A stretch of DNA of 32,161 nt from Gammaproteobacteria bacterium. Its GTDB lineage: Bacteria; Pseudomonadota; Gammaproteobacteria; JAJFKG01. The stretch spans positions 1-32,161 of the forward strand of contig JAJNDI010000014.1 of assembly GCA_021156325.1 (NCBI GenBank), in the 5' to 3' direction. Shown piece after piece: positions 12,933-22,770 of this stretch (position 1 is its first letter; every line of letters starts with the position of its first letter). The notes under the pieces are model-generated. The model saw only the letters and a list, made by a program, of their open reading frames with translations, did no database searches and was not told where the DNA came from. The position numbers were made by a program, and so were the translations under genes.

Positions 12933-13061
12933 CCGCGGCAGCGGCGCCCTCTCCCCGCGCCTTCGGCGCGCCCCCCCCGCTACGCGTGAGAGGGGATTCT
13001 TATTCCCCTGTCCCCCGCATGAGAAAGTCATCGCAACGCAGCGGGAAAAAGGCGCTACGTT
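12933..13061. repeat. palindromic repeat inside the atp operon (atpB-atpE gap)
   Basis: This GC-rich insert shares parts with the family: GCGCCCTCTCC near 12953-12963, GAGAGGGG near 12988-12995, and the 13-mer ATTCTTATTCCCC at 12996-13008, which is also at 2690-2702. Inner hairpins include GCGCC-TTCG-GGCGC around 12958-12971 and a run of eight C at 12971-12978. It fills most of the 185-bp gap between atpB and atpE and so would be transcribed within the operon. Confidence 0.7.
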
Positions 13062-13069
13062 GTGTTTTA

Positions 13070-14256
<1,187 letters not shown>

Positions 14257-14292
14257 AACCCCTCTTTGTTTGCTTTGCATCAAATCGGGCCG

Positions 14293-14321
14293 AGTATAAG
14301 GGGTTTTAGATGCCTGTTCAA
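14293..14321 (-). promoter_or_regulatory. sigma70-type promoter of the atp operon
   Basis: On the minus strand TTGAAC (14316-14321) and TATACT (14293-14298) are separated by exactly 17 bp. This is a near-consensus -35/-10 pair directly upstream of atpI and downstream of the terminator of the omp gene. Confidence 0.75.
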
Positions 14322-14332
14322 TATCACTCTCA

Positions 14333-14367
14333 AAGAAAAAAGTGCCTAAACCGTAGTTTAAGCACTT
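14333..14367 (-). terminator. rho-independent terminator after the omp genes
   Basis: On the minus strand the arms AAGTGCTTAAAC and GTTTAGGCACTT (14356-14367, 14340-14351; one mismatch) are followed by a run of six U. The stem sequence is nearly the same as the terminator at 15193-15220, suggesting both derive from one duplicated omp unit. Confidence 0.8.
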
Positions 14368-14386
14368 TTCGAAGGGAATCCGCAGA

Positions 14387-14458
14387 TTAGATCGTGAATT
14401 TTAATCCAGCACCTGCCAGAAACATGGAAGGCCTATCGGGATCGCTAATCTCGGAAGA
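14387..14458 (-). pseudogene. C-terminal remnant of a third omp paralogue
   Basis: Between the stop of the omp gene at 14461 and the terminator, the minus strand reads SSEISDPDRPSMFLAGAGLKFTI and then TAA. This aligns with the last residues of the 15246-15863 product (SSDFSNPNMPSMFLVSTGLKFTL). It lies in a different frame from the adjacent gene and has no start or barrel body. It is therefore the 3' scrap of another family member, left by deletion or recombination between tandem copies, and has kept the original terminator. Confidence 0.75.
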
Positions 14459-14460
14459 TA

Positions 14461-15153
14461 TTACGAGGTAAACTTAACCCCCGTACCCAAAAAGAAAGTG
14501 GTGGGCAATTTAGCTTGCCTATACCCTAATCCATAGTAAGAAGAATAACTGTCATCAAATTCTATAAAGGGCGTGGTACCGGTAGCTTGGGCCGTTAAGG
14601 CAAAATGAGAATTGATTTTATAATCTGCTCCTACGCCATAGGTAACCCCCAAGCCGCTTTCAACCCAATTATCAGTGCGGATCCCAAGCGGATTCCCATA
14701 ACCCATCACCGCCACTCCCACGCGGCCAAAGACATCCCATTTATCATCGAGCGGAACGGTATATTTGCCGTCAACATCGATATTAAAGGATTGAAAAATA
14801 CTGGGCACTGTCACATTCACATCATTATTAGCATATTTTTGCTTAGGGAACGCCATTAAGCCAATTTCTACGGCAAAAGGATTAGTAAACTGATAACCCA
14901 GATGTAAGCCATAGGCCAAACCGCTGGTTTGGGTTTTTCTAAAATGGCCTGCAATGGCATCTTGCGGCCCGCCCCCTGCGAGATAACCAAAACCGAGCAT
15001 CGGTTCAATATAAAACCGCACATAGTCTGGATCGGCCTTGCAGGGTGGATCCTTTGAGGAATTGTTGGCAAGCCCGGCTGCATAAAGCGGCATTACATAG
15101 GTTACACAACCTAAAAGACTTAATAAGACAAATCCTGTTTTCCTAAAAGACAT
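14461..15153 (-). CDS. outer-membrane beta-barrel protein (OmpA-like), paralogue 1
   Basis: A 230-residue predicted outer-membrane protein of the small 8-strand OMP_b-brl type; specific role unknown. Start ATG 15153 is chosen because MSFRKTGFVLLSLLGCVTYV begins a signal peptide (cleavage near LYA-AG) and GGAAGGA lies upstream; the open extension to 15225 would run through the preceding terminator. Alternating amphipathic strands follow, with YGLHLGYQF, FAVEIGLMAF, WDVFGRVGVAVMG, VTYGVGADYKI, HFALTAQATG, and the terminal strand FFLGTGVKFTS. About the same architecture is found in the upstream neighbour, so they are tandem duplicates. Porin or adhesin/surface functions are both possible. Confidence 0.85.
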   Translation of the reverse strand: MSFRKTGFVLLSLLGCVTYVMPLYAAGLANNSSKDPPCKADPDYVRFYIEPMLGFGYLAGGGPQDAIAGHFRKTQTSGLAYGLHLGYQFTNPFAVEIGLMAFPKQKYANNDVNVTVPSIFQSFNIDVDGKYTVPLDDKWDVFGRVGVAVMGYGNPLGIRTDNWVESGLGVTYGVGADYKINSHFALTAQATGTTPFIEFDDSYSSYYGLGYRQAKLPTTFFLGTGVKFTS

Positions 15154-15192
15154 AGGCAAATTCCTTCCCGGACTATTGTGAGACAAAGAAAG

Positions 15193-15220
15193 AAAGTGCT
15201 TAACAAAATTTAAGCACTTT
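15193..15220 (-). terminator. terminator hairpin between the two omp genes
   Basis: AAAGTGCTTAA (15193-15203) and TTAAGCACTTT (15210-15220) form a perfect 11-bp stem with a six-base loop, located just past the 15246 stop on the minus strand and followed by a U-rich CUUUCUUUGU. It shares its stem with 14340-14367. Confidence 0.7.
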
Positions 15221-15245
15221 CCCAAAAAATTTCCAAATTATAATT

Positions 15246-15863
15246 TTATAGAGTGAATTTTAAACCAGTTGATACCAGAAACATCGAGGGCATATTGGGA
15301 TTGCTGAAGTCACTGGATAGATGAATGAGAGGAGTAGCGCCTGTTGCCTGGGCAGTTAAAGCAACATGTTGGGTGAAGTTGTAATCTGCTCCTACGCCGT
15401 AGGCGACGCCTAAACCATATTCATTATAATTGCCGAGCTCTTCGCTATCCGTAGAAGCGCCGCGTGTCATAAAGGCAGGGCCCGCTTTGGCAAAAATATC
15501 GAATTTATCTTTGATAGGGAAAGTAAATTTCCCCGCCAAATCATATATATAACTGCGATCAGCCGTAAAAGTTTGTCCAGCCGCTGTAGCCTTTTGCGGC
15601 GCAAAGCTGGCAGCCCCTACTTCCAACCCAAAAAGCTGGCCGAATTGATAACCCAGATCAGCACTGTAACCAAGGCCCCCATTCGAAATACTAACCCTGC
15701 TCGGGGTATCAATAGGCAAACCGGCGCCCGCTATATGGCTGTATCCTACGGTACCTTCAATATAAACACCGGTAGGGACAGTAGACTCACTTTCAATGGC
15801 CGCATACGAAACGCCGGCAAACAACAGGCTGAGGCAGCTTAATAATGTTAAAAAATATCTCAT
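15246..15863 (-). CDS. outer-membrane beta-barrel protein (OmpA-like), paralogue 2
   Basis: A 205-residue protein, homologous to the downstream neighbour by eye: DLGYQFGQLFGLEVGAASF, FDIFAKAGPAFM, VAYGVGADYNFTQHVALTAQ, ATGATPLIHL and the final strand FLVSTGLKFTL. ATG 15863 begins MRYFLTLLSCLSLLFAGVSYA, a clean signal peptide cleaved after SYA, and GGAG lies 8 nt before it; the frame extends to 15929 without a better start. A -10-like TACAAT lies on the minus strand at 15902-15907. The 240-bp gap to the divergent MFS gene probably holds both promoters. Function unknown beyond outer-membrane location. Confidence 0.86.
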   Translation of the reverse strand: MRYFLTLLSCLSLLFAGVSYAAIESESTVPTGVYIEGTVGYSHIAGAGLPIDTPSRVSISNGGLGYSADLGYQFGQLFGLEVGAASFAPQKATAAGQTFTADRSYIYDLAGKFTFPIKDKFDIFAKAGPAFMTRGASTDSEELGNYNEYGLGVAYGVGADYNFTQHVALTAQATGATPLIHLSSDFSNPNMPSMFLVSTGLKFTL

Positions 15864-16103
15864 TTGCACTTCTCCGTTAATAATGGTTAAAAAGAAAGCG
15901 AATTGTACCTTAACAACACATTTTTTCATACAGGCTTAGGTAGTTATTTACGAATCATTTACCTGGATACGACCTTTTATTTAAGAGCAAAGACTTAATG
16001 CAAGGCAGGAAGCAGCCCTTTCTTAGCTCTGCAGTTTGCTATTGCGTGACCCAGGGCTATATCATCTCTCCCACCATGAATAACTTTTCAGGTCCGACCC
16101 ACG

Positions 16104-17348
16104 ATGAACTTTCCGCGCCTATCCCTTCAATCTACCCCGCTCAAAGCCCTCGCTATCATGCTGATTATGGGGTTTTATTGTCTGGATTATTTTTACCGGA
16201 TCTCAACGGGTCTGATAGTCCCTGAATTAATGACACAATATGCTGTCACGCCAACCGGAATTGGTCTTTTCGCTTCAGCGTTTTATCTGGGGTATGTTTT
16301 ATTTCAGATCCCCGGCGGTTATCTCATCGATAGATTTCCTTTGCAAAAAACCATTGCAGGTTTTATTGTGGTTTGCAGCGTAACGTTTTTAGGATTCATT
16401 TATTCCCACCATTTTTATCTGGGCGTAATGTGGCGCTTTTTATTGGGGCTTGCTTCTGCCTTATCCTTTATTGCAGTTTTACATGTAGCTCGCCGTACAG
16501 TAGCACCGCGCTATTTTGGGTTGATTTCTGGAATAACCATTGCAGTAGGAACTTTAACAGGCTCGCTGATTCAAGTGTATATTGCCCATACGATGCAATA
16601 TTGGAGCTGGCAAACGTGCTTGGCATTATCTGCTATAGTAAGCTTAAGTATCGCTTTTCTTTTTTTATTACCGTTTTTTAAATCTATCAACATACCTGCA
16701 AATTCTCTTAAAACCAAACCGCTTCATTTATTACAAAGCCTCATTGAATTGTCCAAAGTGCGGGGGTTTATTCTGAACGCCGTCATTGGGGGCTTATTTT
16801 ATTTGCCCACTTCTATCCTGGCCGCCGCGTGGGGAGTCAGTTTGTTCGGCTTAAGCTATCATTTAAGCAGAACGGATTCCGCTTTTTGTATCACCTTATT
16901 ATTTGCAGGATGGTCGCTGGGATCGCCCGTCATTGGCTATTTAAACGATCGCCTCTTTAATTACCGCTTAACGATTTTAATCTGCGCATTAGCAGCAGCA
17001 ATAGCAAGCATTATCCTTATTACCCTTCCAGATTGGGTAAATCATGCAGTATACCTTCTAGCATTTTTATTAGGCCTTTTTTCCAGTGCGCAAGTATCGG
17101 TATGGAATATCTTTAATAAATTATGCCCTGCCCATATTAATGGAATGGGGATCGCTTTAACCAATATGATCATTACGTTAAGCGCCACTTTATTCCATGT
17201 CATCGAAGGCATTTTAATTACTTATTACAGCACCCTAAAAAGCAATAGTGATTTATCAGATGCTGGCCTTTTACAGGGGTTATGGATAATTCCAGCGCTA
17301 TTTATGCTATCGGCTTTGTTGTCTCAGGCTTTGCCGCTTAATAAATAG
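16104..17348 (+). CDS. MFS transporter, substrate unknown
   Basis: A 414-residue major facilitator superfamily permease with about 12 hydrophobic segments. The loop 2-3 motif A appears as GGYLIDRFPLQK after YLGYVLFQIP, typical of anion:cation or organophosphate-like MFS branches. The start ATG 16104 begins MNFPRLSLQSTPLKALAIML; its ribosome-binding site is weak (AGGT, about 10 nt upstream). It is the only plus-strand gene between 3.3 and 27 kb, divergent from the omp genes and convergent with the lpxL-like gene, overlapping it by 11 bp. CCCC-ATC-GGGG at 17355-17365 might serve as a weak terminator. The substrate cannot be told from sequence. Confidence 0.9.
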   Translation: MNFPRLSLQSTPLKALAIMLIMGFYCLDYFYRISTGLIVPELMTQYAVTPTGIGLFASAFYLGYVLFQIPGGYLIDRFPLQKTIAGFIVVCSVTFLGFIYSHHFYLGVMWRFLLGLASALSFIAVLHVARRTVAPRYFGLISGITIAVGTLTGSLIQVYIAHTMQYWSWQTCLALSAIVSLSIAFLFLLPFFKSINIPANSLKTKPLHLLQSLIELSKVRGFILNAVIGGLFYLPTSILAAAWGVSLFGLSYHLSRTDSAFCITLLFAGWSLGSPVIGYLNDRLFNYRLTILICALAAAIASIILITLPDWVNHAVYLLAFLLGLFSSAQVSVWNIFNKLCPAHINGMGIALTNMIITLSATLFHVIEGILITYYSTLKSNSDLSDAGLLQGLWIIPALFMLSALLSQALPLNK

Positions 17349-18252
17349 AGGACTCCCCATCGGGGCGTGTTTTGTAGCGTCGATGCTGCCACAGATATTG
17401 TTCAGGGCATCTTAGAATCGCTTCTTCCAGAAAGGCGTGATAACGCCTGGCATCTTCATAATCATCGCCCGATGGAAAATTACTAAAAGGGGGAAAAGCA
17501 TACGCATCATAACCTGAAAAATCAGGCCTTCTCAGATAATAACAGGGAATGACTCTGGCATTCGTCTGTTTAGCAAGCCAGGAAGTCGCAACGAGCGTTG
17601 CGCAATCTTTTCCAAAAAAAGGCACGAATAGCGTTCGTTCGCTGCCAAAATCCTGATCAGGCGCATACCATACCGAGTGTTTTTGCTTTAAGGCTTTTAC
17701 AATCGCCAACACATTCTTGCGCGAAAGACACCGTGTATCATGCTTTTCCCGGGAACGGGTCATCATCTCTTCAAACAACGGGTTTTTATGTTTTTGATAG
17801 ACCAGGTAAAAAGGAGAATATCGCTCGCTAATACGGCGTCCGACAATTTCCATACAGGTAAAGTGCGCTCCCAATATCAATGCTGCTTCGTGGGGATCAT
17901 GATGCACTTTTTCAAAATGTTCTATATTGTGAAAATAGACGGGAATTCTGGCAAAGCGCTTCTCTGGCATAAACCAGGATATTAGCGTTTCCATGGCAGA
18001 AAGCGCAATCGATTCAAAACAACGTTTGCACAACGCTTCTCGTTCTTCAGGGGTTTTCTCAGGAAAGGCAATGTGTAAGTTAATACGCGTTACTTGTCTG
18101 CGCCGTTTGACAAAAGGATATCCCATCCGCCCCAGGAAAAGAGCCAAACCCATTTGCCAACGATAAGGCAAACACACCAATAAACGGGCAAAACCAAAAA
18201 AAAGCCATAATCCCCAATACGAGGGAGCAAAGTAATGTCGATCAAAAGCCAT
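17338..18252 (-). CDS. lipid A biosynthesis acyltransferase (LpxL/LpxM family)
   Basis: Inner-membrane acyl-ACP-dependent acyltransferase adding secondary acyl chains to lipid A. It has 304 residues (E. coli LpxL 306). An N-terminal membrane segment (WGLWLFFGFARLLVCLP) is followed by RINLHIAFPEKTPEER and the catalytic HX4E box HFTCME at residues 130-135 in LGAHFTCMEIVGRR. YAPDQDFG is also typical. LpxL, LpxM and LpxP cannot be separated here. It starts only 6 bp after the parB stop, so it is likely the distal gene of that transcript, an unusual partner. Confidence 0.9.
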   Translation of the reverse strand: MAFDRHYFAPSYWGLWLFFGFARLLVCLPYRWQMGLALFLGRMGYPFVKRRRQVTRINLHIAFPEKTPEEREALCKRCFESIALSAMETLISWFMPEKRFARIPVYFHNIEHFEKVHHDPHEAALILGAHFTCMEIVGRRISERYSPFYLVYQKHKNPLFEEMMTRSREKHDTRCLSRKNVLAIVKALKQKHSVWYAPDQDFGSERTLFVPFFGKDCATLVATSWLAKQTNARVIPCYYLRRPDFSGYDAYAFPPFSNFPSGDDYEDARRYHAFLEEAILRCPEQYLWQHRRYKTRPDGESSIY

Positions 18253-18258
18253 GTGCTT

Positions 18259-19182
18259 CTACTTAATATGCGAGATGATCCCGTCCAACTCATCAAGCGA
18301 ATTATACTGTATGATCAACTTTCCTTTGCCGGTAGCAGCATGTTGAATAATCACTTTCGCAGCTAATTTATCTGCAAGGGTGTGCATTAAATGTTGAACA
18401 TTAACATCCTTTTTGACAGGTTTTTCAGACACTTTGGGAGATAAGAGCGTTTTTACAAGCCGCTCTGTTTCTCGCACGGATAATGCTTTGGCAGCAACCT
18501 GTCTTGCCGCTTGAATTCTTTCATCTACACTGGTTAATGCCAGTAACGCACGAGCGTGTCCCATTTCCAGATCGCCGTTTTCCAGCAATTGTTTTACCGT
18601 GTCTGGCAATTCCATTAAACGTAATAGATTAGAGACACTTGATCGGGATTTACCCACTGCTTCGGCAATTTCTTGATGCGTCATTGAAAATTCATCTAAC
18701 AAACGCTTTAAAGCCATGGCTTCTTCCAAGGGATTTAAATCTTCTCGTTGAATGTTTTCAATGAGCGCAATGGCTAGTGCGTCTTCATCATTCAAGTCTT
18801 TCACCAACGCCGGAATACGCTCAAGCCCGGCTAAAAGCGCTGCCCGCCAGCGCCGTTCGCCGGCAATTAATTCGTAATGGTTTTGGCCTGCCTGCTTTCT
18901 AACCGTAATCGGGGAAATTAACCCCCGCGATTGGATAGAATCAGCCAATTCACGAAGCGCTTCTTCAGCAAAAGCTTTGCGCGGTTGATATTGGCCGGGT
19001 TTGATTTGATCGATAGGCAGATTCACTAAACCTTCTGCAGAGGGCAGTGATGAGATGACAGGATCTGCTATCCTGGCCAGATGAGAATCAGGCAACGGCA
19101 CCGCTGTGTGCTGCGATGTCATGCGTGCTCCCCCCAGGAGAGCATCTAAATTACGGCCAAGGCCGCGTCGTTTGATTGACAT
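18259..19182 (-). CDS. parB: chromosome-partitioning protein ParB
   Basis: parS-binding CTPase that loads and slides on DNA to form the segregation complex, 307 residues. It begins MSIKRRGLGRNLDALLGG, with the N-terminal ParA-interaction patch. The CTP-binding box GERRWRAA is at 108-115, LIENIQREDLNPLEEA follows, and the helix-turn-helix is around 157-180 (HQEIAEAVGKSRSSVSNLLR). The C-terminal dimerisation region ends KLIIQYNSLDELDGIISHIK. It follows parA with a 52-bp gap holding a palindrome. The matching parS sites are at 2454, 3296 and 3933. Confidence 0.97.
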   Translation of the reverse strand: MSIKRRGLGRNLDALLGGARMTSQHTAVPLPDSHLARIADPVISSLPSAEGLVNLPIDQIKPGQYQPRKAFAEEALRELADSIQSRGLISPITVRKQAGQNHYELIAGERRWRAALLAGLERIPALVKDLNDEDALAIALIENIQREDLNPLEEAMALKRLLDEFSMTHQEIAEAVGKSRSSVSNLLRLMELPDTVKQLLENGDLEMGHARALLALTSVDERIQAARQVAAKALSVRETERLVKTLLSPKVSEKPVKKDVNVQHLMHTLADKLAAKVIIQHAATGKGKLIIQYNSLDELDGIISHIK

Positions 19183-19205
19183 ACTCTATACTCTTTTTGC
19201 AATGC

Positions 19206-19230
19206 TATACTCAAAAACGTTTTGAGTATA
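19206..19230. promoter_or_regulatory. palindrome between parA and parB (possible operator or element scrap)
   Basis: Perfect 11-nt arms TATACTCAAAA (19206-19216) and TTTTGAGTATA (19220-19230) flank ACG. There is no U-run after it, so a terminator is unlikely. Another TATACTC copy (with extra ATACTC) lies at 19182-19195. TATACTC/GAGTATA also bound the 127-bp element at 24158-24284. It could be an autoregulatory operator for parB or the solo ends of that element. Confidence 0.5.
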
Positions 19231-19234
19231 AGGT

Positions 19235-20056
19235 TTATTCATTCACTATCTCAAGCGTATCGGCTGTTGGCGCTGCGTTTGAACTTCCTGTTTTAGCATC
19301 CATTTCACGCCGTAAAAATTCTCCTGCTAACGCCACATAGGCGCTCGATCCTTTTGCTCGTTTATCATAAAGCATTACTGGCAATCCATAGCTGGGCGCT
19401 TCAGCCAAACGGGTATTTCGTGGGATTACCGTATTGAACAAGCGATCTTTAAAATGGGTTTCCAGTTCGTCCGAAACATCTTGACAGAGCTTGGAGCGTC
19501 CGTCATACATCGTGCGCAACAACCCATCGATAGCTAAACCGGGATTCAGATCTTGTTTGATTTGATCCAGGGTATCGACCAATGCAGACAACCCTTCTAG
19601 CGCATAATATTCACATTGAATGGGAACAATGACAGCATTGGCAGCAACCAATGCATTAACTGTTAACATATTCAACGATGGGGGACAATCAATGATGATG
19701 TAATCATATTCTGCAGAAATCGTTTTTAGTTTTTCGCGAAGAACAGACTGACTGTTATCGTGTTTTAATAAATAAACTTCTGCCACCGTCAAATCACTGT
19801 TAGCGGGCAGCAGTTTAAAGTCAGCTGAAGTCGACAGAATTACTTCTCTCACCTTGGCATCGTTGAGGAGCACATCGTTGATGGATAATGATAAGGTATG
19901 CTTATCTACCCCGCTGCCCATGGTAGCATTGCCTTGGGGATCGAGATCGATTAATAACACGTGATACGCTTCGCTTAAAGCCGCAGCAAAATTAACAGCC
20001 GTTGTAGTTTTACCAACGCCGCCTTTTTGATTAGTGATTGCAATAATTTTTCCCAC
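19235..20056 (-). CDS. parA: chromosome-partitioning ATPase ParA (Soj)
   Basis: Deviant Walker-type ATPase moving ParB-parS complexes over the nucleoid. It has 273 residues, with Walker A KGGVGKTT at 11-18 (signature lysine K11), Walker A' in DLDPQGNATMG, and Walker B IIIDCPPSLNMLTVNAL. The start is GTG 20056 with AAGG 6-9 nt upstream. It lies 34 bp after rsmG and 52 bp before parB, in the usual gidA-gidB-parA-parB order. Confidence 0.97.
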   Translation of the reverse strand: MGKIIAITNQKGGVGKTTTAVNFAAALSEAYHVLLIDLDPQGNATMGSGVDKHTLSLSINDVLLNDAKVREVILSTSADFKLLPANSDLTVAEVYLLKHDNSQSVLREKLKTISAEYDYIIIDCPPSLNMLTVNALVAANAVIVPIQCEYYALEGLSALVDTLDQIKQDLNPGLAIDGLLRTMYDGRSKLCQDVSDELETHFKDRLFNTVIPRNTRLAEAPSYGLPVMLYDKRAKGSSAYVALAGEFLRREMDAKTGSSNAAPTADTLEIVNE

Positions 20057-20090
20057 ATACTACCTTAATAAGACTCTTCGCGCTGTGAGC

Positions 20091-20729
20091 CTATTTACGT
20101 TGGTTAATGATCCGCACCGCATGACGGGCTTTTTGAAGGCCCGGTACCGTTAATGGCGTAATAGTCAAAACGGCGGTTGTCTTAGGCAGATTTTCACATT
20201 CTACCTGCGGATCCTGTCCCTTTAATAATAACCATTGCCCTTCATCGGCGCAAAAAGGCAGGGTTTTTTGCACAATCTCAGTGACTGTTGCTAGCGCCCG
20301 TGCAGTAATCGTATCAAAAAAACAGGGGCTTTGATAAGTCTCTATACGCCCATTGACAACAGACGCATTGGAAAGTCCCAATTCCGAGACAACCTGGGAT
20401 AAAAACCGTGTGCGTTTTAAGGCGGAATCCAATAACACAAAGTGGTAAGCCGATAAGGCAATGGCCAGCGGGATCCCCGGCAAGCCAGCGCCGCTGCCAA
20501 CATCAAGGATTTGAGGCCCTTTTACCAGCGAGGTTACTGCAAGGCTATCTAAAAGATGTTCTCTTACAATAGCTTCAGGCTCCCGAATAGCGGTTAGATT
20601 ATACACTTGGCTCCATTTGGCCAATAAAGCCGCATATTGTAAGAGCTGATCGATTTGACTGGCAGATAGAGTCAGATTAAGGGCGTAAGCGCCTGTTTCC
20701 AAGAGCATTTTTAGAGAGTTATTAGGCAC
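20091..20729 (-). CDS. rsmG: 16S rRNA (guanine-527-N7) methyltransferase
   Basis: GidB/RsmG methylates G527 of 16S rRNA using SAM. It has 212 residues (E. coli 207), with the SAM motif [17 protein letters not shown] at about 74-90. The GTG at 20729 overlaps the mnmG end by 8 nt, indicating coupling. An internal ATG at 20708 is an alternative without a better ribosome-binding site. Confidence 0.95.
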   Translation of the reverse strand: MPNNSLKMLLETGAYALNLTLSASQIDQLLQYAALLAKWSQVYNLTAIREPEAIVREHLLDSLAVTSLVKGPQILDVGSGAGLPGIPLAIALSAYHFVLLDSALKRTRFLSQVVSELGLSNASVVNGRIETYQSPCFFDTITARALATVTEIVQKTLPFCADEGQWLLLKGQDPQVECENLPKTTAVLTITPLTVPGLQKARHAVRIINQRK

Positions 20730-22605
20730 GTTTTTTGGCCTGATAAGTGTATTTTTTAAGATAAACCAGAAGCAGCGAAACCGCTGCCGGGGTCATACCC
20801 GGAATACGGCTCGCTTGGCCGAGGGTGGCAGGTTTCACCTTATTAAGTTTTTCAATCACTTCATTGGACAAACCCGATAAAGCCGAAAAATCCATATTTT
20901 CAGGCAAAACAGTTTCTTCCTGACGCTGCTGGCGCTTAATTTCTTCTTCTTGTCTTACAATATATCCGCTGTATTTGACCTGGATTTCAATTTGCTCTGC
21001 TACGAGAGGAGTGATCTCTGTTTCACTCTTAGCGACTGCGCTTAAAGAAACCACATCTTGATATTTGACCCCAGGCCGGCGCAATAAATCGAGCGCCGTC
21101 ACGCTCTTTGTTAAAGGCTGCCCGTATTGTATGGTCATTTCTTCGCTCGGATTAATCCAAATGGCGCTTAAGCGTTTCATTTCGTTTTCAACGGCAGTAC
21201 GTTTCGACAAGAAAGATTGCCATTGTTCATCATTCACCAATCCCAATTGACGAGCCATATCGGTTAAACGAAGATCGGCATTATCTTCTCGCAACAATAA
21301 GCGGTATTCAGCACGGCTGGTAAACATACGATAAGGTTCTTGCGTACCCCGGCTAATGAGATCATCGATTAAAACGCCCATATACGCTTGATCCCGTCTG
21401 GGATACCACACAGCTTGTCCAAAGGCTTTTCTCGCCGCATTTAAGCCTGCAATCAAGCCTTGAGCTGCTGCTTCTTCATAGCCGGTGGTACCATTAATTT
21501 GTCCTGCAAAAAATAAATTTTGCAAAGGCTTCGTTTCAAGCCAGGGATGTAAATCACGCGGATCAAAAAAATCATATTCGATAGCATAACCCGGCCTTGT
21601 AATGTGGGCCTTTTCAAAACCAACGATGCTTCTCACAAAAGCAATTTGTGTGTGAAACGGCAGACTGGTAGAAATACCATTCGGATAAATTTCATGGGTA
21701 TCCAATCCTTCCGGTTCTACAAAGATTTGATGTGAATTTTTATCGGCAAAACGCACGACTTTATCTTCAATAGAAGGACAATAGCGCGGGCCAATGCCTT
21801 CGATTTTTCCCGTATATAAAGGCGACTCATGAAGGCCGTTTCGAATAATATCGTGGGTTTTTTCAGTCGTTTTGGTGATATAACAAGAAACTTGTTTGGG
21901 ATGATCAGAAAGATTTCCCGTCCCAGAAAATACAGGCGTTGGCGTATCTCCTGCTTGTTCCAGCATTTTTGTATAATCGAGTGTATTGCCATCGATCCTG
22001 GGGGGCGTTCCCGTTTTTAAACGCGCCACTCGAAAGGGTAATGCCCGCAGCCGCTTTGCAAGCGCATTAGAAGGTTTATCGCCCGCACGTCCCCCTTCTT
22101 GCTGAGTATTGCCAATATGAATAATGCCGCCTAGAAAAGTCCCGACTGTTAACACGACGGTTTTGGCGTAAAAACGAAGGCCCAATTGCGTCACCACGCC
22201 CTTTACACAGCCTTGTTCAACGATGAGATCATCTGCAGCTTGTTGAAACAGAGTTAAATTCGGCTGTTCTTCCAAAAATCGGCGAATGGTTTGTTTATAT
22301 AAAACACGACAGGCTTGCGCGCGGGTTGCTCGAACGGCAGGCCCTTTGCTCGCATTCAAAATACGAAAATGGATCCCCGCTTTGTCGATGGCTCGCGCCA
22401 TCACACCGCCCATCGCATCAATTTCTTTCACCAAATGCCCTTTGCCAATTCCGCCAATCGCCGGATTACAGGACATTTGCCCCAAGGTTTCTATATTGTG
22501 GGTTAATAAGAGGGTTTTTGCACCCATTCGAGCAGAGGCCATAGCCGCTTCTGTGCCTGCATGACCGCCGCCAACAATAATGACATCAAAGATTTCTGGA
22601 AACAT
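20722..22605 (-). CDS. mnmG: tRNA uridine-5-carboxymethylaminomethyl modification enzyme MnmG
   Basis: FAD-dependent partner of MnmE that installs cmnm5 at U34 of certain tRNAs. It has 627 residues (E. coli 629). It begins with the FAD-binding [20 protein letters not shown], followed by [22 protein letters not shown] (in parts), [27 protein letters not shown] in parts ([11 protein letters not shown]), and [18 protein letters not shown] in part ([11 protein letters not shown]). The start ATG 22605 has only a weak upstream GAG. mnmE follows on the same strand upstream, separated by a palindromic repeat. Confidence 0.97.
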   Translation of the reverse strand: MFPEIFDVIIVGGGHAGTEAAMASARMGAKTLLLTHNIETLGQMSCNPAIGGIGKGHLVKEIDAMGGVMARAIDKAGIHFRILNASKGPAVRATRAQACRVLYKQTIRRFLEEQPNLTLFQQAADDLIVEQGCVKGVVTQLGLRFYAKTVVLTVGTFLGGIIHIGNTQQEGGRAGDKPSNALAKRLRALPFRVARLKTGTPPRIDGNTLDYTKMLEQAGDTPTPVFSGTGNLSDHPKQVSCYITKTTEKTHDIIRNGLHESPLYTGKIEGIGPRYCPSIEDKVVRFADKNSHQIFVEPEGLDTHEIYPNGISTSLPFHTQIAFVRSIVGFEKAHITRPGYAIEYDFFDPRDLHPWLETKPLQNLFFAGQINGTTGYEEAAAQGLIAGLNAARKAFGQAVWYPRRDQAYMGVLIDDLISRGTQEPYRMFTSRAEYRLLLREDNADLRLTDMARQLGLVNDEQWQSFLSKRTAVENEMKRLSAIWINPSEEMTIQYGQPLTKSVTALDLLRRPGVKYQDVVSLSAVAKSETEITPLVAEQIEIQVKYSGYIVRQEEEIKRQQRQEETVLPENMDFSALSGLSNEVIEKLNKVKPATLGQASRIPGMTPAAVSLLLVYLKKYTYQAKKRA

Positions 22606-22662
22606 CTCAATTACCGCTTACTATGAAATCCGCTATTGTAGCGGAAAAACTGAGCAAAGTCC

Positions 22663-22741
22663 CTGCTGCCCAGCGCCCTCTCCTGCGCTGCTGACGCAGT
22701 TTTCCCTCTCCCGCAAGCGGGAGAGGGCGCTGCGCAGGCAG
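22663..22741. repeat. palindromic (MITE-like) repeat, copy in the mnmE-mnmG gap
   Basis: The ends carry CAGCGCCCTCTC (22671-22682) and its exact inverse GAGAGGGCGCTG (22721-22732), with CTGC-like outer flanks. Internally 22704-22727 is the same 24-bp hairpin as 2574-2597 (11-nt arms, AA loop). 22717-22737 is identical over 21 nt to 2740-2760. It occupies most of the 165-bp gap and would be transcribed with mnmE-mnmG. Confidence 0.85.
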
Positions 22742-22770
22742 TGACGACATACTCCGTACATTAAAATATA

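Noticed and set aside
19926-19943. CACGTG inside parA as a fourth parS
   Set aside because: Only the central hexamer matches; the flanking bases do not fit TGTTN/NAACA.
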